Origin: Nisaea nitritireducens
GTDB taxonomy: Bacteria; Pseudomonadota; Alphaproteobacteria; Thalassobaculales; Thalassobaculaceae
Direction: 5' to 3'
Assembly (NCBI RefSeq): GCF_014904795.1
Contig: NZ_JACZFS010000020.1
Coordinates: 24,753 to 88,752, forward strand
Length of the DNA stretch: 64,000 bases
Numbering within the stretch: the first letter of the stretch is position 1; each line of letters opens with the position of its first letter. Below, piece after piece: positions 1-7,338 of the stretch. The position numbers and the translations under genes were made by a program. The notes under the pieces were generated by a model that ran no database searches, had not been told where the DNA came from, and saw nothing but the letters and a program-made list of their open reading frames with translations.

Positions 1-144
1 CGCGAAATCCGCACATTCGACGATCTTGCCGTCCCGGATGAGGATGCCTCCATCCTCGATATAGCGGAAGGACGCGGTATCGTCGTAGCTGGCCGGCTCA
101 TCCCGGAAACTGAGGACCCGGCCTCTCAGAATACGATCAGGCAT
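1..144 (-). CDS. guaD: Guanine deaminase, N-terminal fragment (cut by window start)
   Basis: The first 48 codons of a minus-strand gene run off the window. They begin MPDRILRGRVLSF and continue with an acidic stretch and GGILIRDGKIVE, the N-terminal beta-sandwich pattern of guanine deaminases and related amidohydrolases. The enzyme would deaminate guanine to xanthine and so feed the xanthine dehydrogenase encoded downstream in this window. The metal-binding HxH motif lies outside the visible part. The start codon overlaps the stop of puuD in a TGATG arrangement, so translation is probably coupled to puuD. The call rests on the short N-terminus plus purine-catabolic context; another cyclic amidohydrolase is possible. 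Confidence 0.72.
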   Translation of the reverse strand, partial: MPDRILRGRVLSFRDEPASYDDTASFRYIEDGGILIRDGKIVECADFA

Positions 145-1403
145 CACTGCACCACCGGGCTGTCGCCCTCGAACCAGAGCACGATCTGCGCCCGCTCCGC
201 AGGCTCCATGTAAGAGACATTGGCGGGCGGCATGGCGTGGCTGCGGCCTGCCTGCAGATAGATCTCCCGGGCATGAGTGGCGACCTGCGCCTCGGTCTCC
301 AGCAGCACGCCTTTCGGCGCCAAGGCGATACCGTCCCAGGCAGGCTCGCTTGCATGACACATGGAGCAGCGGCCAAGCACGGCCTCATAGACCGTCTCGA
401 AATGCGGCGAGGCGGCAAGCCGGGTTGCCTCCGGCGTCATCGCTTCGGCTGCCTCTTCTTCCGTCTGCTTTGGTCCGGCAGTGGAGAGCAGGACGATGGC
501 GAGGAACAACACGACCGTCGCCACCCAGGTCCACCAGGGTCGGCCCTTGCGCGCATGCATGGAGTTGAAGAAATGCCGGATGGTGACGCCCATCAAGAAG
601 ACCAGGCTTGCAATGACCCAGTTGTACTCCGTCGCGAAAGCGAGCGGATAATGGTTCGACAGCATCAGGAACAGGACCGGGAGGGTCAGGTAATTGTTGT
701 GCGTCGAGCGCAGCTTGGCTATGGCGCCGTATTTCGCGTCCGGCACCCGGCCCGCCTTCAGGTCGGCGACGACGATCTTCTGGTTCGGGATGATCACCAT
801 GAAGACGTTGGCGGACATGATGGTTGCCGTGATCGCCCCCAGATGAACGAAGGCGGCGCGGCCTGTGAAGATTTGCGTGAATCCCCAGGCCAGCGCCACC
901 AGCGCGCAATAGAGCAGCACCATCAGCAGGGTCGGGCTCTTTGCCAGCGGTGAGCGGCAGACGAGCGTGTAGACAGTCCAGCCCAGCGCCAGCGAGGCGA
1001 CGGAGGCCGCGATCGCCATCCAGGGTTCCGCATCCCAGACCGAGACGTCGATTAGGTACAGTTCGGCATGTCCGTAATAGACGATGCACATCAGCGCGAA
1101 GCCCGACACCCAGGTCCAGTAACTCTCCCACTTGAACCAGGTCAGATGCTCCGGCAGGGCAGCAGGGGCCACCAGATATTTCTGGATGTGATAGAAGCCG
1201 CCGCCATGCACCTGCCACTCCTCGCCATGGGCGCCTTCCGGTAGGCCAGCCGCCTTGCGCAGGCCAAGGTCGAGGGCGATGAAATAGAAGGACGAGCCGA
1301 TCCAGGCGATGGCGGTGATGACATGCAGCCAGCGTGCCGCGAAAGCAGCCCAGTCCCAGATAATCGCCGAATTCGGCAGCAGCTCGAGCATTGATACCCC
1401 CAT
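144..1403 (-). CDS. puuD: Membrane urate hydroxylase with C-terminal cytochrome c domain
   Basis: About 419 residues. The protein opens with several membrane helices that contain histidines (WLHVITAIAWIGSSF, the GGGFYHIQKY region) typical of the PuuD/urate oxidase N family. It ends in a cytochrome c domain with the heme motif CSMCH and an axial-ligand methionine candidate in HAMPPANV. PuuD oxidises urate to 5-hydroxyisourate and passes electrons through its cytochrome domain to the respiratory chain, unlike cofactor-free uricase. I chose the ATG at 1403, preceded by GGGAAGG; a TTG nine codons upstream at 1430 is possible. It is the first gene of a minus-strand unit with guaD and diverges from a LysR regulator. 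No soluble uricase was seen in the window. Confidence 0.92.
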   Translation of the reverse strand: MGVSMLELLPNSAIIWDWAAFAARWLHVITAIAWIGSSFYFIALDLGLRKAAGLPEGAHGEEWQVHGGGFYHIQKYLVAPAALPEHLTWFKWESYWTWVSGFALMCIVYYGHAELYLIDVSVWDAEPWMAIAASVASLALGWTVYTLVCRSPLAKSPTLLMVLLYCALVALAWGFTQIFTGRAAFVHLGAITATIMSANVFMVIIPNQKIVVADLKAGRVPDAKYGAIAKLRSTHNNYLTLPVLFLMLSNHYPLAFATEYNWVIASLVFLMGVTIRHFFNSMHARKGRPWWTWVATVVLFLAIVLLSTAGPKQTEEEAAEAMTPEATRLAASPHFETVYEAVLGRCSMCHASEPAWDGIALAPKGVLLETEAQVATHAREIYLQAGRSHAMPPANVSYMEPAERAQIVLWFEGDSPVVQ

Positions 1404-1501
1404 CAGATCGGCACCTTCCCACTCTGGCAAATCCGCCGCCCTTTCAAAACCTCTATATCTCCTGTTTACTTTATAGGAATTATTGAAAATCAGAGGCAGC
1501 C
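1404..1501. promoter_or_regulatory. Divergent promoter region puuD / lysR
   Basis: This short AT-rich stretch sits between divergent genes inside a GC-rich window. It contains TATAGGAATTATTGAAAAT at 1472-1490. The octamer TAGGAATT (1474-1481) recurs at 11579-11586, in the other divergent promoter region of the purine cluster. A LysR-type regulator usually binds next to its own start, so this is the natural operator location. No footprint can be claimed from sequence alone. Confidence 0.45.
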
Positions 1502-2443
1502 ATGCCCTATCTGGACAGCATCCGGGTCTTCGTCCGCACCGTCGAACTTGGCAGTATTACCGCGGGCGGGCGGGACCTCCGGCTGACCCCGGCGGTGGCA
1601 AGCAATCGTATACGGGATCTTGAAAACCGGCTCGGTATCCGACTGTTCAACCGGACCACGCGCAAGATCGCGCCGACCGAGGCCGGGCGGCTCTACTACG
1701 ATCATGCGAAAGAAATCATCGAGGCGCTGGACCGGGCGGAAGCAGCCGTCGCGAACTATTCCCAGCATCCGCGCGGCGCGATCAAAGTGCTTTCGCCCCT
1801 CGGCCTCGCCCGCCGGGTAGTGGCGCCGCTGGTGCCGGAATTCAACGATCTTTACCCGGACCTCGCCATCCAGCTCCGGCTGTCGGACCGCAAGGTGGAT
1901 ATCTTCGACGAGCGGGTCGATGTCGCCATCGTGCTCGGCACGCCGGAGGATTCCAGCCTGAAAGCCCGCAAGATAATGGACTGCCCGCGCGTGCTCTGTG
2001 CCGCCCCGGTCTATCTCGACCATTTCGGCACACCGCAGACACCTGAAGAGTTGACCGAGAACAATCACCGCTGCCTGCTGCTGCGTTTTCCGGGCACGCA
2101 GGAATATTTCTGGACGCTGGAGACTGTGACCGGCCTGACCCGGTTCAACGTCCGCGGCCCCTACGATGCGGATGAAGGCGACGTGTTGACCGAATGGGCG
2201 CTGGCCGGACGCGGCATCGTCAACAAGCCTTATTTCGAAGTCGCAAGCCATATCCAGAGCGGCGCGCTCGTGCCGATCCTGACGGCAACACCGCCGCCTC
2301 CGTCTTCCCTGTCCTGCCTCTACCCCCACCGTCGCCTGCTCGACCCGAAGATCCGGCTGTTCGTCGATTTCATGACGAAGAAATGCAAGGCCCGGGTCGA
2401 GGGTATGATGAAAGACGTCAGCGCATTAAATCGGGGTCGATGA
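1502..2443 (+). CDS. LysR-family transcriptional regulator
   Basis: 313 residues with the usual LysR layout: an N-terminal winged HTH (about residues 1-60; SIRVFVRTVELGSIT then RLGIRLFNRTTRKIAPTEAG) and a periplasmic-binding-protein-like effector domain from about residue 90 (PRGAIKVLSPLG...). It lies between and divergent from puuD, and upstream of a nucleoside-type ABC transporter. A role as activator of urate/purine catabolism responding to a pathway intermediate is the simplest inference, not shown by the sequence. The effector domain has no feature that reveals the ligand. The ATG at 1502 is the only sensible start. Confidence 0.9.
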   Translation: MPYLDSIRVFVRTVELGSITAGGRDLRLTPAVASNRIRDLENRLGIRLFNRTTRKIAPTEAGRLYYDHAKEIIEALDRAEAAVANYSQHPRGAIKVLSPLGLARRVVAPLVPEFNDLYPDLAIQLRLSDRKVDIFDERVDVAIVLGTPEDSSLKARKIMDCPRVLCAAPVYLDHFGTPQTPEELTENNHRCLLLRFPGTQEYFWTLETVTGLTRFNVRGPYDADEGDVLTEWALAGRGIVNKPYFEVASHIQSGALVPILTATPPPPSSLSCLYPHRRLLDPKIRLFVDFMTKKCKARVEGMMKDVSALNRGR

Positions 2444-2473
2444 TCCACCACATCAAACAAAGGTTCATGTCCA

Positions 2474-2941
2474 ATGCCCGCAGCCCCAGTTTCCATCCGC
2501 CCCCTGCAGCACGATGATCGCGCGGTTTGGCAAGATCTATGGGCGCAATACAATGCCTTCTATGGGCGCGAAGGCGATACAGCGCTGGATGGTGAGATTG
2601 TCGCCACCACCTGGAAGCGCCTGATGTCCGATGAGGAACCGGTATATGGACTGGTCGCAGATCTCGGCGGCGCGTTGCTGGGGCTGACCCATTTCGTCTT
2701 CCATCGGAACCTGATCCATATTGCGGATACCTGCTACATGCAGGATCTGTTCACGGTGGAAGCCGCGCGCGGTCACGGTGTTGGGCGAAAGCTCATCGAC
2801 GGTGTCGCCGATTCCTGCCGGGCGCGCGGCGTCAAAGACATCTACTGGCACACCCAATCAGAAAACCAGACCGCGCGAGGCCTCTACGACCGTCTCGCAC
2901 GGAACACCGATTTCCTCGTGTACCGGACCAACGTGGCCTGA
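2474..2941 (+). CDS. GNAT-family N-acetyltransferase
   Basis: 155 residues with the GNAT fold pattern. A beta-alpha start (VSIRPLQHDDRAVWQDLW) is followed by the acetyl-CoA pyrophosphate-binding segment near residues 90-110 (DLFTVEAARGHGVGRKLID, matching R/Q-x-x-G-x-G/A) and the C-terminal motif ENQTARGLYDRL. The substrate is unknown. It starts 30 bases after the LysR gene in the same direction and may be cotranscribed. Its stop lies only 10 bases from the converging stop of the permease gene. An AAAGG sequence precedes the ATG at 2474. Members of this subgroup acetylate small amines or amino acids, which is a family-level guess only. Confidence 0.85.
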   Translation: MPAAPVSIRPLQHDDRAVWQDLWAQYNAFYGREGDTALDGEIVATTWKRLMSDEEPVYGLVADLGGALLGLTHFVFHRNLIHIADTCYMQDLFTVEAARGHGVGRKLIDGVADSCRARGVKDIYWHTQSENQTARGLYDRLARNTDFLVYRTNVA

Positions 2942-2950
2942 GCTGATCGA

Positions 2951-3874
2951 CTAGGTCGACGGCTTGAACGGTTTCCCCAGACAGGCCGGCGCCTGCGCGC
3001 CGACGGATTTCCGCAGTGAGATCAATGCCAGCACGACGATGGTGGCTAGATACGGCATCGCCGCCAGGAATTCCGGCGGGACATATTCGAAACCTGCCGC
3101 CTTGGCATGCAGCTCCAGCGTCATGACAACGCCGAACAGGTAAGCGCCTGCCAGCAGCCGCATCGGTTTCCAGGCAGCAAACACGACCAGCGCCAGCGCA
3201 ATCCAGCCGCGCCCGGCTGTCAGCCGTTCCGCCCACATCGGGGTAAGGAACAGCGAGTAGTAGCAGCCGCCGATGCCAGCCATGGCGCCACCGAAGGCGA
3301 CGGCCATGTAGCGCACGCCGATCACCGAATAGCCGATGGAATGGGCGGATGCGTCGTTTTCGCCGACTGCGCGCAGGATCAGGCCTGCCCGGGTCCGGCG
3401 CAGGAACCAGGCGACGACGAGGGTCATGGCGAAGGAGAAATAAACCACCGGATCGTAGCCGAAGAGGATGCGCAGATGCTCATGCTCTGCCAGCGCTGGC
3501 GGGAAGAGCGGGCCGAGCACCGTCACCGTCTGGCCGACGAACCCGGCACCGATCAACGAGGACAGGCCGACACCGAAGATAGTGAGTGCGAGGCCGGTCG
3601 CGACCTGGTTCGCGGTCAGCGTCAGGGTGAGAAAGCCGAAGATCATCGAGGCACCGGCGCCCGCCAGCCCTGCCGCGACGATGCCGATGAAGGTGGCGCC
3701 GGTCATGGTGGTGACGGCGAAACCGGTGACGGCGCCGACCAGCATCATGCCCTCGACCCCGAGATTGAGCACGCCCGCCTTCTCCACCACCAGCTCGCCC
3801 AAACCGGCCAGCAGGATCGGCGTCGCCGCGCCAACGACGGTGACGAGGATCGCTATCAGGATGGCTTCGTTCAT
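2951..3874 (-). CDS. ABC transporter permease, nucleoside/purine (BMP-dependent) type
   Basis: 307 residues, highly hydrophobic, starting MNEAILIAILVTVVGAATPILLAGLGELVVE, with the conserved LNLGVEGMMLVGA loop of branched-chain/ribose-type permeases that partner BmpA-like binding proteins (YufQ/NupQ class). About eight to ten membrane helices are expected. The start ATG overlaps the stop of the upstream permease (ATGA), so the two permeases are translationally coupled. In this family substrates are nucleosides or purine bases, which fits the surrounding xanthine/urate genes. Some longer frames read through this region, but RBS position and family start support 3874. Confidence 0.9.
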   Translation of the reverse strand: MNEAILIAILVTVVGAATPILLAGLGELVVEKAGVLNLGVEGMMLVGAVTGFAVTTMTGATFIGIVAAGLAGAGASMIFGFLTLTLTANQVATGLALTIFGVGLSSLIGAGFVGQTVTVLGPLFPPALAEHEHLRILFGYDPVVYFSFAMTLVVAWFLRRTRAGLILRAVGENDASAHSIGYSVIGVRYMAVAFGGAMAGIGGCYYSLFLTPMWAERLTAGRGWIALALVVFAAWKPMRLLAGAYLFGVVMTLELHAKAAGFEYVPPEFLAAMPYLATIVVLALISLRKSVGAQAPACLGKPFKPST

Positions 3875-4947
3875 GCCGCGCCCCCGCTCCGCACACCGCT
3901 GAAGCGGACGCGATAATTCACAAGAATGTCGGTCGCCAGCAGGAAGAACAGCATCATCGCCTGAAACAGGCCGCTGGCCGCGTTCGGCAGGCCGATGGAA
4001 GATTGCGCGATTTCGCCCCCGACATAGGAGATCGCGAGGATGATGGCCGCCAGCATGATGCCGACCGGATGCAGACGGCCGAGAAAGGCGACGATGATCG
4101 CCGTGAAACCGTAGCCGGTCGGGAATTGCGGCACCATCTGCCCGTAAGGCCCCGCCGCTTCCAGAATGCCCGCGAACCCGGCGAGGCCTCCGGCCGCCAG
4201 CAACGAGGTCCAGATCGTCCGGGTCCGGTTGAAGCCGCCATACCGGGCCGCATTGGGCGCCGCGCCGACCACCCTGATCTCGAAACCGAACACAGTCTTG
4301 GACAGGATGAACCAGGCCAGCAGCGCGACCAGAAAGGCGATCGGCACACCGTAATGCACGAAGGTATTGCCGATCTCCGGCAGCATCTGGCTGTCGGTGA
4401 ACATCCGGCTCTGCGGGAAGTTGAAGCCTTCCGGGTCCTTCCAGGGGCCACGCATCAGGTAGTAGAGCAACTGGACCGAGACATAGGTCAGCATCAGGCT
4501 GGTCAGGATCTCGTTCACGTTCAGCTTTGTCTTGAGGAATGCCGGGATTGCCGCGTAGAGCATGCCGCCCGCTACACCGGCGAGGCACATCAGCGGCAAA
4601 ATCCACCAGCCTTCCATCTGCCAGGTGGCAAGCGCCACGCCGGTGCCGGCCAGACCGCCGATGACATACTGCCCCTCCGCCCCGATATTCCAGACATTGG
4701 CCCGGAAGCCGACGGAAAGCCCGATGGCGATCAGGATCAGCGGCGCCGCCTTGATGCCGAGATCCTGCCATTTGTTCGGGTCGAGCGCCGGGACGAAGAA
4801 GATGTTCCAGACCGCACCCGGCCCGTCATAGCCAAGCAACGAGAAGATCGTCGCGCCCACAACCATGGTCAGCAGCACCGAGAAGACCGGTGTCAGGTAG
4901 AGCATGGCGCGGCTTGGCTGTTTCCGTTTGACCAGCTCAAGCCGCAT
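3871..4947 (-). CDS. ABC transporter permease, nucleoside/purine (BMP-dependent) type
   Basis: About 358 residues, the longer permease of the pair (YufP/NupP class). A basic N-terminus (MRLELVKRKQ) is followed by a membrane anchor and then about eight helices, with the signature NVWNIGAEGQYVIGG loop. I chose ATG 4947, which has GGGAG six bases upstream and overlaps the ATPase stop by 11 bases. An ATG at 4989 would overlap the ATPase gene by 53 bases. It heterodimerises with the 2951-3874 product to form the channel. No substrate-binding lipoprotein is encoded next to the transporter inside the window. Confidence 0.9.
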   Translation of the reverse strand: MRLELVKRKQPSRAMLYLTPVFSVLLTMVVGATIFSLLGYDGPGAVWNIFFVPALDPNKWQDLGIKAAPLILIAIGLSVGFRANVWNIGAEGQYVIGGLAGTGVALATWQMEGWWILPLMCLAGVAGGMLYAAIPAFLKTKLNVNEILTSLMLTYVSVQLLYYLMRGPWKDPEGFNFPQSRMFTDSQMLPEIGNTFVHYGVPIAFLVALLAWFILSKTVFGFEIRVVGAAPNAARYGGFNRTRTIWTSLLAAGGLAGFAGILEAAGPYGQMVPQFPTGYGFTAIIVAFLGRLHPVGIMLAAIILAISYVGGEIAQSSIGLPNAASGLFQAMMLFFLLATDILVNYRVRFSGVRSGGAA

Positions 4948-6496
4948 GAGTCGCTCCCGCATAATCCGCCGTTGCGTCCGGGTCGCCATGTACGCCGCCC
5001 ATCAAGAGACCGATCTCGTCGACCGAAGCCTCCCCGACCGCGAGGGTGCGAGAGAGCTTTCCTTCGTTCATCACCGCCATGGTGTCGGAAATCGCCATCA
5101 ACTCGTCCAGATCCTGGCTGATCACCACGATGGCGGAGCCGCGCGCGGCCAGATCGACCAGCTCCTGATGAATTGCCGCCGCCGCGCCCGCGTCCACGCC
5201 CCAGGTCGGCTGCGAGACCACCAGCACGTCAGGCGCCTGCATGATCTCCCGCCCCATGATGAATTTCTGCAGATTACCGCCGGAGAGAGAACTCGCCGGC
5301 GCTTTCGCGCCGGTTGTCTTCACAGCGAAACCGCCTATGACCTCATTCGTGTAACTCTCCGCAACGCCAGCATCGATCACGCCCAACCGCACCATGTTCT
5401 TCCGGGTCCGGGCCGTCAGGATCGCGTTGTCGGAGAGCGAGAAACCCGGCACGGCGCCATGGCCGTTACGCTCTTCCGGCACGGCGCAGAGGCCGAACCG
5501 ACGACGTTTCTCCGCATTGAGCGTGCCGACGGGGTTCCCGTCGATATTGATGGCACCAGCGCTCTCCACCGGCCGTTCACCGCTGAGGGCCAGCATCAAC
5601 TCGTTCTGACCGTTCCCGGCGACACCGGCAACGCCGAAGATCTCGCCAGCCCTAACGGAGAAACTGATGTCTTTCAGTGAGGTGCCAAATGCGTCATCGG
5701 CTTCCAGGGATAGACCGCCGACGATGAACCGCTCGACGCCGAAACTCCGGTCTGCCGCCTTTTCGATTTCCTTCAGCGCGCCGCCGATCATCATCTCCGC
5801 CATGCTGCGGGAGGATTCGGCGCGCGGATCGCATTCCGCCACCACCCGGCCGCCGCGCAGGATGGTCGCCGAATGGCAGAGCTCCACGATCTCATGCAGC
5901 TTGTGGCTGATATAGAGGATGGAGCAGCCCCGCGCGGCCAGAGCCCGCAGCGTGTCGAACAACTGGGCGACTTCCTGCGGTGTGAGCACCGAAGTCGGCT
6001 CGTCCATGATCAGCAGCCGAGGCTCCAGCAGCAGGGCGCGGACGATCTCAATGCGCTGGCGTTCGCCGACGCTGAGCGTCGCCACGGTACGGTGCGGGTC
6101 GAGCGAGAGCTGGTAGGTTTCCAGCACCTCCCGGATACGGGCTTCGAGATCTGCATAGGAGATCGCCTCGTCCAGACCGAGAGCGATATTCTCCAGAACG
6201 GTCATCGGCTCGAACAGCGAGAAATGCTGAAACACCATGCCGACGCCCATGGCCCGGGCGGCTTTCGGGCTGGCGACATGAACCAGCTCACCGTCGAATC
6301 GGATCTCTCCGGCATCCGGTTGCATGATGCCGTAGATCATCTTCACCAGCGTCGACTTGCCCGCGCCATTCTCCCCGAGCAGCGCATGGATTTCCCCCGG
6401 CGCCACGGAAAAGCTGACATCGTCATTGGCAAGCACGCCCGGAAAGGCCTTGGTAATGCCTTTCAGATCCAGACGGCGCGTCGTCCCGTCACTCAT
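4937..6496 (-). CDS. ABC transporter ATP-binding protein, duplicated ATPase (nucleoside/purine uptake)
   Basis: 519 residues containing two ABC cassettes in tandem. The first has Walker A GENGAGKST, signature LSVGERQRIEI and Walker B RLLIMDEPTS. The second has a degenerate Walker A (GVAGNGQNE), signature LSGGNLQKF and VLVVSQPTWGVD in place of Walker B. This asymmetric double ATPase is the hallmark of sugar/nucleoside importers such as RbsA and YufO/NupO. Both permeases follow immediately, and its start overlaps the stop of xdhC by four bases (ATGA), placing transport and xanthine oxidation in one unit. Likely imports purine nucleosides or bases. Confidence 0.92.
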   Translation of the reverse strand: MSDGTTRRLDLKGITKAFPGVLANDDVSFSVAPGEIHALLGENGAGKSTLVKMIYGIMQPDAGEIRFDGELVHVASPKAARAMGVGMVFQHFSLFEPMTVLENIALGLDEAISYADLEARIREVLETYQLSLDPHRTVATLSVGERQRIEIVRALLLEPRLLIMDEPTSVLTPQEVAQLFDTLRALAARGCSILYISHKLHEIVELCHSATILRGGRVVAECDPRAESSRSMAEMMIGGALKEIEKAADRSFGVERFIVGGLSLEADDAFGTSLKDISFSVRAGEIFGVAGVAGNGQNELMLALSGERPVESAGAINIDGNPVGTLNAEKRRRFGLCAVPEERNGHGAVPGFSLSDNAILTARTRKNMVRLGVIDAGVAESYTNEVIGGFAVKTTGAKAPASSLSGGNLQKFIMGREIMQAPDVLVVSQPTWGVDAGAAAAIHQELVDLAARGSAIVVISQDLDELMAISDTMAVMNEGKLSRTLAVGEASVDEIGLLMGGVHGDPDATADYAGATHAA

Positions 6497-7338
6497 TCAA
6501 GTCCCCCGCTCCCCAGCAGCTCCAGTTGAGGGTCCACCGGACCGGCTACTGGCGTCAATCGCGCGATCACCTCGGCGCTAACGAAGGCCGCGATCACTTC
6601 AGGCCGCTTGTCGCCGCTGCCCTGTGCCCCGATCGGGCAGACCAGATGCTCTGTCCGCCCCACAGGCGCGCTGCTTTTCCGGCACCAGCGCTCGAACGAG
6701 GCCCGCTTCGTATCAGATCCGATCATCCCGACATAGGCCGCATCGCCACGCATCAGAGCTTCCGCCGTGATGATGAAATCCAGTGCGTGATCGTGGGTCA
6801 GCACGATGAAGGCACTGCCAGATGGCGCGGCGCGCACTTCGGCTTCCGGCAGAGGCGTCAGACATTGGCGAACGGGAGCGCGGCACAATGCCAACTCCTC
6901 CTCCCGCTCATCCACCAGCGTGACCTGAACGGGCAACAGGCTGAAACTGTCCGACAGCGCCCGTCCGACATGACCGGCGCCGAAAATATAGACCGACGGC
7001 AAGGCGCTCCGGTCAGCCGCCCTGCGCGCCTCTTCCGCTCCAAGGGCGGCTGCATCCAGCAAGTCCATGGCGATGGCGACATAGCCGCCACAGCATTGCC
7101 CGATTTCCGGGCCGAGCGGGACTTCAAGCCGCCGTTCCCGGGAACCCGCCTCCAGCATGTCCCGCGCCGCCTCTATGGCGATGAATTCAAGCCGGCCGCC
7201 GCCGATGCTGCCTTCGATCCGCTCGGCCGAGACATACATCACCGTGCCCTCGGCGCGCGGAGCGGAGCCTCTGACCGTGACCAGCTCCAGCCGGATTGCC
7301 GCCGGAGTGCTCGTGAAGAAAGAAATCGGTGTGCTCAT
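6493..7338 (-). CDS. xdhC: Xanthine dehydrogenase accessory protein XdhC
   Basis: About 281 residues. XdhC binds molybdenum cofactor, promotes its sulfuration and inserts it into xanthine dehydrogenase. Visible features are the N-terminal XdhC/CoxI domain with GSAPRAEGT and GQCCGGYV, then a Rossmann-like C-terminal domain with IFGAGHVGRAL and the VGMIGS/KRASFE region. The chosen ATG at 7338 is preceded by GGGGGAG and overlaps the xdhB stop by four bases. The downstream end overlaps the ATPase start by four bases. The position directly after xdhB matches the family's usual order xdhA-xdhB-xdhC. Confidence 0.93.
   Translation of the reverse strand: MSTPISFFTSTPAAIRLELVTVRGSAPRAEGTVMYVSAERIEGSIGGGRLEFIAIEAARDMLEAGSRERRLEVPLGPEIGQCCGGYVAIAMDLLDAAALGAEEARRAADRSALPSVYIFGAGHVGRALSDSFSLLPVQVTLVDEREEELALCRAPVRQCLTPLPEAEVRAAPSGSAFIVLTHDHALDFIITAEALMRGDAAYVGMIGSDTKRASFERWCRKSSAPVGRTEHLVCPIGAQGSGDKRPEVIAAFVSAEVIARLTPVAGPVDPQLELLGSGGLE

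Noticed and set aside
2951..4771. 606-codon frame joining both permease regions
   Set aside because: Its N-terminal half is out-of-frame Arg-rich sequence; the true gene begins at MNEA (3874) with an ATGA overlap.
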